Notes under the pieces: generated by a model
Databases searched by the model: none
What the model saw: the letters and a program-made list of their open reading frames with translations, nothing else
Told to the model about the DNA's origin: nothing
Part shown: one piece after another, positions 1-8,377 of the stretch
How the letters are laid out: the number at the start of each line of letters is the position of its first letter
Numbering within the stretch: position 1 is the stretch's first letter
Position numbers and translations under genes: made by a program
Origin: HO2-45-28 sp964412115
GTDB lineage: Bacteria > Patescibacteriota > Minisyncoccia > HO2-45-28
Assembly (NCBI GenBank): GCA_964412115.1
Contig: CAYPMM010000003.1
Location: 1 to 46,673, forward strand
Reading direction: 5' to 3'
DNA length: 46,673 nucleotides

Positions 1-1031
1 ACGCTTTTACAAGCGAGGAGAGAACCGGTTATTGGTTTTTGGCGCCATCCGTGCGTTTTCAAGAAGTTCTGAGGGTTTATGCCGACTCTTTGTGTTGTAG
101 CTTGCTTGCCCATGAAGAATGGGAAAAAGAGCGGCGGGTAATTTTGGAAGAGAAGCGCATGTATGAGGAAAATAATGCCGCTTGCGCGCCGGTGATTCTT
201 TTGCCCGAGGCGATGTTTAATCTTCAGATGGGCGTTATTGGTTCCGAAAATACAATTCGTCGTATCGGCCCCGAGGACATGCGCGCTCTTATAAAAAAGT
301 GGTACTTGTCGGCAAACATTGTAATTTCAATTGCCGGAGGAATAACTTTTGAGGACGCGCTTAGCGCTGCCGAAAAGGTCTTCGGCAATTTCGGCCAATA
401 CTGGCAAGTTGGCTCCGGTCTCGCGCCGCGCCGTTCTCTGCCGAGCCAAAGCAGAACAAGATATATAGAAAGAGTTGGCAGATTTGATCAAACCACGATT
501 GCGGCCGGTTTCAGAATCGGCGGATATCATAGCGCGTATAGGCATGCGACAAGAATTTTGGCGGATATTCTCGGCGGAAAAATGTCTTCGCGTCTTTTTT
601 CGGAAGTCAGGGAAAAGCGGGCGCTTGCCTATCGTGTGCATTCAAGCGTTGGCGAATTTCGCGATGTCGGCGTTTTTAACATAATGACTATGACCACCAA
701 GCCAGTAGAGGCCTTCAAAGTTATTATGGCCGAAGTTGAAAAAATGGCCCGCGAGCCGGTCAGCGACCAGGAACTTGCTGATTCCAAATTTTTGCTGAAT
801 GCCGCGGATATGAAGATGGAGTCGGCCGGCGGTTTTGCGGCCAAAAATGGCTCAAATGTTTTGAGATACGGTCGGATGGTGGATCGCGAAGAGGAAGAAA
901 GGCAAGTTGCCGGGGTGACAAAGGATGATGTTCTTAGCGAGGCTTATAATCTCCTTTCACTCGGCCGGCTAACGGTTGCATTAACCGGACCCGAGTCACT
1001 GGAAAAAGAGATCGCCCCTTTTTTGAATTAA
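1..1031 (+). CDS. M16 family zinc peptidase, C-terminal part (5' end outside window)
   Basis: The frame is open from the first base; codons begin at position 3. The first residues (AFTSEERTGYW) match the segment that follows the zinc-binding HxxEH helix in M16 (insulinase/pitrilysin-like) peptidases, so the HxxEH motif and its helix lie upstream of the window. A TTG at 39 is therefore not the start. The segment WEKERRVILEEKRMYEEN corresponds to the conserved region carrying the third zinc-ligand glutamate. A second, inactive-type M16 domain follows (about residues 150-340), with the typical GGKMSSRLFSEVREKRALAY segment. Family members cleave peptides or assist surface protein processing. A hairpin with a T-run follows the stop. 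Identity is secure; the substrate is unknown. Confidence 0.9.
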   Translation, partial: AFTSEERTGYWFLAPSVRFQEVLRVYADSLCCSLLAHEEWEKERRVILEEKRMYEENNAACAPVILLPEAMFNLQMGVIGSENTIRRIGPEDMRALIKKWYLSANIVISIAGGITFEDALSAAEKVFGNFGQYWQVGSGLAPRRSLPSQSRTRYIERVGRFDQTTIAAGFRIGGYHSAYRHATRILADILGGKMSSRLFSEVREKRALAYRVHSSVGEFRDVGVFNIMTMTTKPVEAFKVIMAEVEKMAREPVSDQELADSKFLLNAADMKMESAGGFAAKNGSNVLRYGRMVDREEEERQVAGVTKDDVLSEAYNLLSLGRLTVALTGPESLEKEIAPFLN

Positions 1032-1044
1032 AACGTTTATATTA

Positions 1045-1081
1045 ACTTGCCCGCCCAAGGCGGACAAGTTTTTTGTTTTTT
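1045..1081 (+). terminator. Rho-independent terminator after the M16 peptidase gene
   Basis: ACTTG and CCGCC on the left pair with GGCGG and CAAGT on the right, followed by a long T-run. It lies 13 bases after the peptidase stop codon. Confidence 0.75.
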
Positions 1082-1139
1082 TGAAATTACCACACTATTA
1101 CGATCGGAGAGGAATGGTAATTTGACTTTTGGCGCGGAT

Positions 1140-1168
1140 TTGACTTCCAGCATAAATTATGCTATATA
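1140..1168 (+). promoter_or_regulatory. Promoter of the RNase P RNA gene
   Basis: TTGACT (1140-1145) and TATATA (1163-1168) are separated by 17 bases. The predicted start, about 1175, coincides with the first base of RNase P helix P1. An 8-bp inverted repeat (AAATTACC at 1084-1091, GGTAATTT at 1116-1123) lies just upstream. Confidence 0.7.
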
Positions 1169-1174
1169 TAAATA

Positions 1175-1618
1175 GGTTGCGCGTTGAGTGGTCGGTCCGA
1201 CGTATGTCGGACAGGAAAGTCCGAACACCCTTCGACAAGCTCAGGGTAAACCTGAAGTCGAAGAAAGTGATAGTGGGTAACGCCCACCATCCGACGTTGA
1301 GTCGGGTCGAGACAGTGCCACAGAAACAATACCGCCAATCGTCATCTGCTTGAGTTAAATGCTTAAGCCGTTGAAGGAGGTAAGGGTGAAAAGAGTGGGG
1401 TAAAAGCCCACAGTTTTGGCAGGCAACTGTCAAAAGAGGAAAACACTTGTCCGGTGCAAGGCCGTATCCCGCCATTCATTATATTTTTATAACGAAGAGC
1501 GGGAAGTGCCGCTTGAGTCCGAGAGTAATCGAGGACCCAGATAAATGACCGCATCCCGCTATTCATTATATTTTTCTATAGATAGCGGGAACAGAATTCG
1601 GCTTATAGACGCGCAACT
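1175..1618 (+). ncRNA. rnpB: RNase P RNA (rnpB, A-type-like), with expanded helices
   Basis: This is the catalytic RNA of RNase P, which removes 5' leaders from pre-tRNAs. Conserved blocks occur in order: GGAAAGTCCGAACA (1214-1227), GGTAACGCC, GTGCCACAGAAA, AGGTAAGGGTGAAA, GTGGGGTAAAAGCCCAC, GTGCAAGGCC, and ACAGAATTCGGCTTATAGAC near the 3' end. Helix P1 closes the molecule: GGTTGCGCGT at the 5' end pairs with ACGCGCAAC at the 3' end. Two features are odd. A 34-nt hairpin (1230-1263) with CTTCGAC/GTCGAAG arms sits between conserved region I and the next helix. Two nearly identical hairpins, each with the loop sequence ATTCATTATATTTTT, occupy separate sites (1467-1504 and 1554-1590). A promoter lies immediately upstream and a terminator immediately downstream. 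Confidence 0.95.
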
Positions 1619-1620
1619 AA

Positions 1621-1650
1621 ACAATCCCGACACCTGTCGGGATTGTTTTT
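1621..1650. terminator. Bidirectional terminator shared by rnpB and the HTH gene
   Basis: AATCCCGACA pairs with TGTCGGGATT around a CC loop, with T-runs on both strands. It ends rnpB and also lies at the 3' end of the convergent HTH gene. Confidence 0.85.
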
Positions 1651-1861
1651 AATCCTCTATAAGTTTTACCTTCAATTTTCTCGGCCTCCGGCCCTCAAAA
1701 CTTTTTAAAAATTTTTCTATGTCCGAATACGTGTATAGACGATAGTTGTTTACAGGATGGCGGACCGCGGCAAGTTTTCCGCGCTTGTCCCAGTTCCGTA
1801 AAGTGAGCGCGGAGACCCCCAAGTATTTAGCCGCCTCCTTAATGGTCATGTAGCGTCCCAT
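1649..1861 (-). CDS. MerR-type / excisionase-like helix-turn-helix protein
   Basis: A 70-residue protein with a single winged-HTH domain of the MerR/HTH_17 kind: YMTIKEAAKYLGVSALTLRNWDKRGKLAAVR is followed by a Tyr-rich wing and a short basic tail (RRPRKLKVK). No effector domain is present, so it is a stand-alone DNA-binding protein. It is divergent from the O-antigen-ligase-like gene at 1923, with only 61 bases between the two start codons, so it may control that gene or itself. The frame ends beside the rnpB terminator. It could be an excisionase relic, but no integrase is nearby. The fold call is firm; the target is unknown. Confidence 0.75.
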   Translation of the reverse strand: MGRYMTIKEAAKYLGVSALTLRNWDKRGKLAAVRHPVNNYRLYTYSDIEKFLKSFEGRRPRKLKVKLIED

Positions 1862-1885
1862 TGCTCTATTGTGTACAAACTAGTT

Positions 1886-1914
1886 TTGATAGTCAAATTA
1901 ACCCGTGCTACCAT
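1886..1914 (+). promoter_or_regulatory. Promoter for the O-antigen-ligase-like gene, apparently leaderless
   Basis: TTGATA (1886-1891) and TACCAT (1909-1914) are 17 bases apart. The ATG at 1923 lies 8 bases after the -10 box, so the transcript would start at or next to the start codon. A weaker opposing promoter (TTGACT...CACAAT) overlaps it for the HTH gene. Confidence 0.55.
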
Positions 1915-1922
1915 ATTTGAAT

Positions 1923-4265
1923 ATGAACGAAGCGGTCAATGCGGGTCAAACGGCCACGGCTAACTTGACAGATGAATTTATCCCGGACTCTTTCTGGGAT
2001 CGGTTTGGAAAATGGTCGCTTTATTTTTTGGCTTTTTTAATTCCTATCTGGATTTTGCCGTTTACCGCCAATTCTTTGGCGACAAACAAGGTTGCCCTGT
2101 CCTATTTTTTGATAATTTTAGCGCTTATTTTCTGGCTAATAGGCCGTATAAATACCGGAGTGGTTGTTTTGCCCCGAAACTACATGGCCGTCGCTTTGGT
2201 TTTGCTGGTCGCGGTTTGGTTTTTGTCGGGCGTTTTTTCCACAAGCCCCCATATTTCCTTTTTTGAACTTTCCGACGACGTGTCGGGATTTTTCGCCGTT
2301 CTAATGTTTGCCGCAGCCGCTTTCGTCGCTTATTTTTATTTGCGTACCCCCAAAGATATTTTTTTCTGGTTCTCGTTCATGTTTTTTTCGGCCTTTTTGG
2401 TTTTTATCCTCCAGTTTTTACGCGTTGCCTTCGGTCTGAATATTTTCGCCTGGGTCGACTTTCCGTCGCCCGTTTCCAACGTTTTCGGCTCATGGTCCGA
2501 GTTCGCCATACTTTTCAGCGTTGTCGGCGTCATTTCGCTTTTTCTTTTCGAGATTTTAGCCGAACGAAGGCTCCGCGCTGTTTTTTTTACCCTTTCGGCT
2601 GTTTCTTTTATTGCTCTGGTTTTGGCGAATAGTTCAGTTGCCTGGTGGGTAACATTGGTTTTTTTACTGGTTGTGCTGGCCTATCTTTTGTCTTTAAGGC
2701 CTCAAAAGATAAACATTTTCCGCGTGACATTTTTTGCCTTGCTTACAGTTCTTTTGTTTATTCAGGCGCCGGCGATTTCTTCCCCCGCCGTTTCCTATTT
2801 CGGTTTGGATTCCGTTGAGGTCAGGCCGTCGTGGCCCGCCTCCTGGACGGTTATACAAAAGTCGGTGGAAGAAAATCCGCTTCTTGGTTCGGGTCCGGCG
2901 ACCTTTGTTTACGACTGGATGCGTTTCAAACCGCTCGCGGTAAATGAGAGTATTTTTTGGGCGACCAGATTTTCAAACGCCATAGCTTTCGTCCCGTCGC
3001 TTCTGGCGTCTTCGGGAATAGCGGGTTTTGTGGCGTTTATGTTTTTGGCGCTGTCATTTGTATATTACGGCGCGCGGGCTCTGGTGAACTCGGGCCAGAC
3101 CCGACTTGATCCTATTTTTGTTCTGGTTTTGCTCGCCTCCTTCATGATTTTTTCCTATCTTTTTGTTTACACCGCGGGTTTCACCCTGACCCTTTTCCTA
3201 TTTTTGTTTTTAGGAATGTTTATGGCCATGATTTCCGAATATAAATTCGCGCGGGAGTACCGCCTAAATCTTTTTCAGAGTTCGGGCTCCGGCTTTATTT
3301 CGGCATTGGCTATAATATTTTTGCTTATCGTCGCATTTTCCGGACTTTATATTTTGGGGCAAAGATATGTCTCGGCGTATTTTTTCGGCAGGGCTTTACG
3401 GCTAAGCTCCGCCGGCGATTTCTCGGCGTCCCGCGCCGCTTTGGGTACCGCAGTTTCATTTGATAAAAGAGACGTTTATTTCAGATCCGCCGTTGAATTG
3501 GATTTACAGCAAATCTCCGAACTTCTGGGCAGGAACGATATTTCAGCCGAAGATGTCCGGGGAGGTTTTCAAAACATTTTAAGCGGCGCCATTCAAAACG
3601 CCCAAAACGCGGTCAACCTTAATCCGGCCGATTCGCTGAACTGGTCTTCTTTGGGCCGGGTTTATGAGGCGGTAATTCCTTTTCAGATTCAGGGAGCGGC
3701 AAATTTTGCCTCCGCCGCCTATATTGAAGCATCCAATAAAAATCCTTCTTCTCCCGATCTTCTTTTGGCGCAAGCAAGAGTGGCTCTGGCTTCAAACGAT
3801 CTTGTCAAAGCGAAGGAATTGCTTGAAAAGTCCTTAACCCTTAAAAGCAATTATACTCCGGCCCATTTTCTCCTGGCTCAAATCGAAGACGCCCAAGGCA
3901 ACCTTGCGGCCGCCATCGGCCGGGCTGAAGCCGCGGCCATACTAAGTCCCAACGACATCGGAGCTCTTTTCCAGCTCGGTCTTTTGTATTATCGTTCGGA
4001 TCGTTTCAATAACGCCGGGGCTATTTTTGAAAGAGCCGTTGCCCTGAATCCGAATTATTCAAATGCCAGATATTTTCTCGGACTGATTTACGACCGCTTG
4101 GGCGATAAAAGTTCGGCGATAGAACAGTTTGAGCGCGTAAAAAGTTTAAATCCGCAAAATCAGGAAGTGGAAAAAATACTAAGCAATTTACTCGCGGGAA
4201 AAAAGGCCCTCTCGGGCATCACTCCTCCTCCGGAAGAGAGAAAGGAGCTTCCGGTAAAAGAGTAA
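1923..4265 (+). CDS. O-antigen ligase/polymerase-like membrane protein with C-terminal TPR repeats
   Basis: A 780-residue membrane protein. About residues 25-490 form roughly 12 hydrophobic segments with a large loop containing the Wzy/WaaL-like region (ENPLLGSGPATFVYDWMRF). Residues about 520-760 are soluble tetratricopeptide repeats (for example PNDIGALFQLGLLYYRSDRF). Wzy_C/WaaL relatives polymerise or ligate surface glycans on the outer face of the membrane, and TPR-tailed versions are often tied to surface protein glycosylation. The MurJ gene follows after 9 bases, giving an envelope operon. I chose the ATG at 1923 over a GTG at 1905 because of the promoter spacing. No Shine-Dalgarno sequence is visible. 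The fold is clear; the substrate is not. Confidence 0.8.
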   Translation: MNEAVNAGQTATANLTDEFIPDSFWDRFGKWSLYFLAFLIPIWILPFTANSLATNKVALSYFLIILALIFWLIGRINTGVVVLPRNYMAVALVLLVAVWFLSGVFSTSPHISFFELSDDVSGFFAVLMFAAAAFVAYFYLRTPKDIFFWFSFMFFSAFLVFILQFLRVAFGLNIFAWVDFPSPVSNVFGSWSEFAILFSVVGVISLFLFEILAERRLRAVFFTLSAVSFIALVLANSSVAWWVTLVFLLVVLAYLLSLRPQKINIFRVTFFALLTVLLFIQAPAISSPAVSYFGLDSVEVRPSWPASWTVIQKSVEENPLLGSGPATFVYDWMRFKPLAVNESIFWATRFSNAIAFVPSLLASSGIAGFVAFMFLALSFVYYGARALVNSGQTRLDPIFVLVLLASFMIFSYLFVYTAGFTLTLFLFLFLGMFMAMISEYKFAREYRLNLFQSSGSGFISALAIIFLLIVAFSGLYILGQRYVSAYFFGRALRLSSAGDFSASRAALGTAVSFDKRDVYFRSAVELDLQQISELLGRNDISAEDVRGGFQNILSGAIQNAQNAVNLNPADSLNWSSLGRVYEAVIPFQIQGAANFASAAYIEASNKNPSSPDLLLAQARVALASNDLVKAKELLEKSLTLKSNYTPAHFLLAQIEDAQGNLAAAIGRAEAAAILSPNDIGALFQLGLLYYRSDRFNNAGAIFERAVALNPNYSNARYFLGLIYDRLGDKSSAIEQFERVKSLNPQNQEVEKILSNLLAGKKALSGITPPPEERKELPVKE

Positions 4266-4274
4266 ACAGGACCC

Positions 4275-5960
4275 ATGGTCAGGAAAATTTTATCGTCTTT
4301 TAACCGGGAAACTTCGGGCGTTTATCAGGCCGCTTTGCTTATCGGCGTTTCAAGCGTTCTGGCAAAGGTTCTGGCGCTTTACCGGGACCGGCTTTTGGCC
4401 GGAACTTTTGGCGCGGGCGAAACGCTTGACATTTATTTCGCCTCTTTTCGCGTTCCGGATTTTTTGTATTCTCTTTCGCTCATAATCGCGACCAATGTCG
4501 CGATTATGCCGATTTTAATGAGCAAGGAAAAGCAGGGACATGACGCGGTCAGGATTTTTATTTCGCGGATTTCAAGTTTGTTTGTTTTTGCGGTTGGAAC
4601 CATGATATTTGCGGCGTTTTTTTTGATGCCGTATTTTTCGGCTCTTATCGCCCCGGGTTTTTCAGCGGTCAGTTTGGACAAACTCGTGCTTTTAAGCCGT
4701 ATTCTTCTTTTGTCCCCCCTGCTTTTGGGTTTTTCGGCCCTGGTTTCAAGCGTCGTTCAGGCCCACAACCGTTTTTTTATTTACGCTTTAAGCCCGATTT
4801 TGTACAATGCCGGCATTATAAGCGGTATTCTGTTTTTTTATCCAAAAATGGGTTTTCCCGGCCTGGCTTGGGGCGTGATCCTGGGCGCCCTTCTTCATCT
4901 TTTGATTCAGGTGCCGAGTCTTATAAATATCGGCGTTTTTCCCATCCCGACTTTCAGGATTTTTAGCCGCGATATTCTCGAGGTTTTCAGGTTTTCCATG
5001 CCGCGTTCAATCGGTCTCGGATTTAATCAAATAGTTTTGGTAGTGCTTACGGCCATTGCGTCAGCCATAGGCGCGGGCTCAATTGCCGTTTTTCAGCTGG
5101 CTTATAATTTATTCAGCATTCCTTTGGGTGTAATAGGCCTTTCTTACAGCGTGGCCTCTTTTCCGGCCATGACCCGCTCATTCGTTGACGGCAAAAAAGA
5201 CGAATTTGCCGAAGGTGTGGCATCGTCTTTACGGCATATTATTTTCTGGTCGCTGCCGTTTGTGGTGATTTTTATAGTTTTACGCGCGCACATTGTGCGC
5301 GTAATTTTGGGTGCGGGTGTTTTTAGCTGGTCGGATACCCGCTTAACCGCGGCCGCTCTCGGCCTTTTTAGCGTTTCAATTTTGGCTCAAGGCATAGTTT
5401 TGCTTTTGGTGCGGGCGTTTTACGCCGCCGGGCGCACTTTTTGGCCGCTTGCGGTCAACGCAATCTCGGGCCTGGTTACCATTGCCATAGCCATGGGGGC
5501 TTTGTATTTTTTTGAGTCCAGCCCCTCGCTTCGTTTTGTTGAAAAATCGCTTTTGCGCGTTGAGGGTCTGGCGCAGACTTCGGTTTTGGTTTTGGCGATT
5601 TCTTTTAGCGTCGGCAGTGTTTTAAACGCTATTTTATTGTGGCTGGGGTTTAATCGGGCATTTAAAACTCTTGACGGCCCGTTATTTTCTTCTTTTTTGC
5701 AAAACACAGTAGCCGCTTTGATTTTAGGCGGGTCATCTTACGGCGTCTTGCGGTTGACCGACGGTTTTTTTGACCTGCAAACTTTTTTCGGCGTTTTTTT
5801 CCATGGAGCGCTCGCGGCATCACTCGGACTAATTTTGGCTCTGTCTTATCTCTGGTTTTCTAAAAACCGCGAAATGCGCGACATTGCCGGCGCCTTCAGG
5901 CAAAAGTTTTGGAAAAGCGAAGCCATCGCGCCCGAACCGCGAAGTACGATTGAGGGTTGA
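4275..5960 (+). CDS. murJ: Lipid II flippase MurJ (MviN family)
   Basis: A 561-residue polytopic protein with about 14 hydrophobic segments, near the usual MurJ size. Family signatures include the N-terminal ASSVLAKVLALYRDRLLAGTFG-like segment with its conserved Arg-Asp, and the SYSVASFPAMTRS segment. MurJ moves lipid-linked peptidoglycan precursor across the membrane, consistent with a walled cell. It starts 9 bases after the O-antigen-ligase-like gene and is probably co-transcribed with it. The ATG at 4275 has only a weak AGGA upstream. The stop is TGA, showing UGA is read as a stop in this genome. Confidence 0.93.
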   Translation: MVRKILSSFNRETSGVYQAALLIGVSSVLAKVLALYRDRLLAGTFGAGETLDIYFASFRVPDFLYSLSLIIATNVAIMPILMSKEKQGHDAVRIFISRISSLFVFAVGTMIFAAFFLMPYFSALIAPGFSAVSLDKLVLLSRILLLSPLLLGFSALVSSVVQAHNRFFIYALSPILYNAGIISGILFFYPKMGFPGLAWGVILGALLHLLIQVPSLINIGVFPIPTFRIFSRDILEVFRFSMPRSIGLGFNQIVLVVLTAIASAIGAGSIAVFQLAYNLFSIPLGVIGLSYSVASFPAMTRSFVDGKKDEFAEGVASSLRHIIFWSLPFVVIFIVLRAHIVRVILGAGVFSWSDTRLTAAALGLFSVSILAQGIVLLLVRAFYAAGRTFWPLAVNAISGLVTIAIAMGALYFFESSPSLRFVEKSLLRVEGLAQTSVLVLAISFSVGSVLNAILLWLGFNRAFKTLDGPLFSSFLQNTVAALILGGSSYGVLRLTDGFFDLQTFFGVFFHGALAASLGLILALSYLWFSKNREMRDIAGAFRQKFWKSEAIAPEPRSTIEG

Positions 5961-5991
5961 CCTAATGGTAAATATGCACTTAATCTAATTT

Positions 5992-7839
5992 ATGGATAAT
6001 ATCCGTAATTTTGTTATTATCGCTCACATTGACCACGGCAAAAGCACTTTGGCCGACAGGTTTTTGGAATTGACCGGAACTATTGAAAAGAGAAAAATGC
6101 GCGAGCAGATTTTAGACTCAATGGAGCTTGAGCGCGAACGCGGCATAACCATCAAAATGCAACCCGTAAGGATGCTTTGGCATCTCATCGAGCCTGATGG
6201 CTCATCAGAGCCTGAACGGCCTGACCGTCCTGAGCGAAGCGAGGGGCCGGAACGGGAACTTGTTTTAAATCTCATTGATACCCCCGGCCATGTTGATTTT
6301 GCCTACGAAGTTTCGCGGGCGCTTGCCGCGGTTGAGGGCGCGATTCTTTTGGTTGATGCCACCCAGGGCGTTGAAGCCCAGACCATTTCGGTTTTGGATT
6401 TGGCCAAAGAATTAAATCTCAAAATAATACCTGCGGTCAACAAAATTGATTCGGTTGGCGCCAGAATAGAAAAGACAAAAGAAGAAATACGAAAAATTTT
6501 AAACATCAGTTCGGATGAAATTTTACAAGTATCCGGAAAAACCGGAGAAGGAGCGGAAGAGCTTTTAGAAGAGGTGATTAAGCGGGTTCCGGGGCCCGCG
6601 GGCAAGAAAGAATCGCCCAAACAAGCCCTGATTTTTGATTTTGATTATTCTTTGCATCAGGGTGTCATTGCTTACGTCCGCGTTTTTGACGGAGTTTTTA
6701 AAAAGGGCGACGAAATCCGTTTAGCACGCTCCGGCGCCAAATTCACGGCGCAGGAAATAGGCATTTTTAAACCCGAGCGCTCGCAAGCCCCGGAACTTTC
6801 GGCTGGAAGTATAGGATATATTGCCACCAACTTGAAAGACCCGGCCAAGGTTAAGATAGGCGACACGCTCGTTTCGGTTTTAAATCCCGCCCCGGCCCTG
6901 GAAGGATACAGCGAGCCGCAGCCGGTGGTTTGGACCAGCGCCTACCCGGTTAAAGAAGAAGATTTTTCGGATTTTAAAAAAGCGATTTTGCGCCTGCATT
7001 TGTCCGACGCCTCTTTTTCTTTTGAAGAGGAGTCGTCAAGTGTTTTGGGCCGGGGGATGCGTCTTGGATTTTTGGGCATGCTGCATTTGGAAATAGTTCT
7101 CGAAAGGCTTAAGCGTGAGTTTGGAGTTAACGTCGTTGCCGCCTCCCCGACCGTGGCTTATGAAATAAAGTTTCAAAACGGGGAGACAAAAACCATTTTC
7201 GCGCCGTCCGAGTTTCCCGACGAACACGAAGCGGTGTCGGTCAAGGAGCGATGGGCGCGTTTCAAAATGATTGTTCCTTCGGAGTATCTAAGCGCTTGTC
7301 TCAAACTCATCCAGATTCACGAGGGTTCCGTTTTCGCTTCGGACGCTTTCGGTGAAAACAGGATTATTATACAGGCCGAAATGCCTATCCGCGAGCTGAT
7401 GCGCGACTTTTTTGACGAATTAAAAAGTTCCACTTCGGGCTACGCCTCTTTTTCTTACGAACTTGCCGATTACAGAAAAGCGGATGTCAGGCGTCTTGAT
7501 ATTTTGGTGCACGAAAATATCGTTCCGGCATTCAGCCGGGTGGTTTCGCGTTCCCGGGTCGAGCGGGAAGCCAAAGAGGCGGTTGAAAAATTATATTCCA
7601 TTTTACCGCGGGAGCTTTTCGCGATGAAAATACAGGCCTCGGCTCTGGGGCGCATTATTGCTTCGCGCACCTTACCCGCGCTTAAAAAAGACGTTACCGG
7701 CTATTTATACGGCGGAGACAGAACCCGCAAAATGAAACTGTGGTCCAAACAAAAAAGAGGAAAAAAACGCCTCAAAGAATTCGGGCGCGTGGACATCCCT
7801 CACGATGTTTTTATTAAAATGATCCGGCGTGGGGGCTAA
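5992..7839 (+). CDS. lepA: Translation elongation factor 4 (LepA)
   Basis: A 615-residue GTPase with the LepA layout: G1 AHIDHGKST, RERGITIK switch I, DTPGH, NKID, EF-G-like domains, and the LepA-specific C-terminal domain (YGGDRTRKMKLWSKQKRGKKR). It acts on stalled or mis-translocated ribosomes. An in-frame insert of about 20 residues rich in Pro, Glu and Arg (encoded near 6190-6258) lies between switch I and the DTPGH motif, where relatives have a short loop. Its DNA contains CCTGAGCGAAGCGAGGGG, a motif of the small repeat type also seen in rnpB. TTGACC (5957-5962) and TAATCT (5981-5986) lie just before the ATG, so the mRNA may be leaderless. Confidence 0.96.
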   Translation: MDNIRNFVIIAHIDHGKSTLADRFLELTGTIEKRKMREQILDSMELERERGITIKMQPVRMLWHLIEPDGSSEPERPDRPERSEGPERELVLNLIDTPGHVDFAYEVSRALAAVEGAILLVDATQGVEAQTISVLDLAKELNLKIIPAVNKIDSVGARIEKTKEEIRKILNISSDEILQVSGKTGEGAEELLEEVIKRVPGPAGKKESPKQALIFDFDYSLHQGVIAYVRVFDGVFKKGDEIRLARSGAKFTAQEIGIFKPERSQAPELSAGSIGYIATNLKDPAKVKIGDTLVSVLNPAPALEGYSEPQPVVWTSAYPVKEEDFSDFKKAILRLHLSDASFSFEEESSSVLGRGMRLGFLGMLHLEIVLERLKREFGVNVVAASPTVAYEIKFQNGETKTIFAPSEFPDEHEAVSVKERWARFKMIVPSEYLSACLKLIQIHEGSVFASDAFGENRIIIQAEMPIRELMRDFFDELKSSTSGYASFSYELADYRKADVRRLDILVHENIVPAFSRVVSRSRVEREAKEAVEKLYSILPRELFAMKIQASALGRIIASRTLPALKKDVTGYLYGGDRTRKMKLWSKQKRGKKRLKEFGRVDIPHDVFIKMIRRGG

Positions 7840-7951
7840 AAATACCGAGCAGCGGAATGAATAAATAGGCAATCATTCCGATTATTGCCAGGACGCTTAT
7901 AACCATCCATATCGCGCCGTATTTTTTCTTGTGTTTTGGGCTTAAAAACAT
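7814..7951 (-). CDS. Small membrane protein, 45 residues, hypothetical
   Basis: The minus strand reads MFLSPKHKKKYGAIWM, then a single hydrophobic helix (VISVLAIIGMIAYLFIPLLGIF) and a short tail. The basic N-terminus followed by one transmembrane segment is typical of small bitopic proteins and unlikely by chance at this length. The frame overlaps the last 26 bases of lepA tail-to-tail. Its start lies 25 bases from the divergent FtsB-like gene. It is too short for routine gene callers. I do not recognise a named family. Confidence 0.5.
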   Translation of the reverse strand: MFLSPKHKKKYGAIWMVISVLAIIGMIAYLFIPLLGIFSPHAGSF

Positions 7952-7975
7952 ACCGTCATGATATAATAGAACAAA

Positions 7976-8377
7976 ATGCGAAGATTTCAAAATCGGAATT
8001 TGGGCCGAAGGATTGCCTATTCGTGGCCGGCCATAGCCGTTCTTTTTTTGGCCGTTGTTTTTTTGGGAAAATCCGCCCTCAACGCCTATTTGAGCGCCGC
8101 AAGCACCCGCGCCTCTTACATTGAGATAAAAAACAAGCGCGAAGATCTTTTGGTAAAAAACGCCGGCCTGGAAGAACGGCTGGCCTATCTCTCAAGCCCG
8201 TACGGACTGGAGAGGGAACTGCGCCGGAAATTCGGTTTGATAAAGCCCGGCGAAGAAGCGTTGATAATAGTTGACCGCCCGAAGGAGGGTCAGCCGGCAG
8301 GCGAGGGCGGAGGTTTTTCCGGTTTTTTGGGCGGAGTAATGAAATTTTTGGGAGGTTTATTCGGTTCAAGGCAATGA
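7976..8377 (+). CDS. FtsB/DivIC-like septum formation initiator protein
   Basis: A 133-residue bitopic protein: basic N-terminus, one transmembrane helix (about 17-37), a coiled coil with leucine spacing (about 45-75), and the FtsB/DivIC signature YGLERELRRKFGLIKPGEEAL. This family links the FtsL/FtsQ complex to septal wall synthesis. The C-terminal Gly/Phe-rich tail (about 100-133) is unusual. TATAAT at 7962-7967 lies 8 bases before the ATG, so the mRNA is probably leaderless. The stop codon overlaps the ATG of the next gene (ATGA), indicating translational coupling. Confidence 0.82.
   Translation: MRRFQNRNLGRRIAYSWPAIAVLFLAVVFLGKSALNAYLSAASTRASYIEIKNKREDLLVKNAGLEERLAYLSSPYGLERELRRKFGLIKPGEEALIIVDRPKEGQPAGEGGGFSGFLGGVMKFLGGLFGSRQ

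Noticed and set aside
1098..1566. Frames over the rnpB gene on both strands
   Set aside because: The region is fully explained by RNase P RNA.
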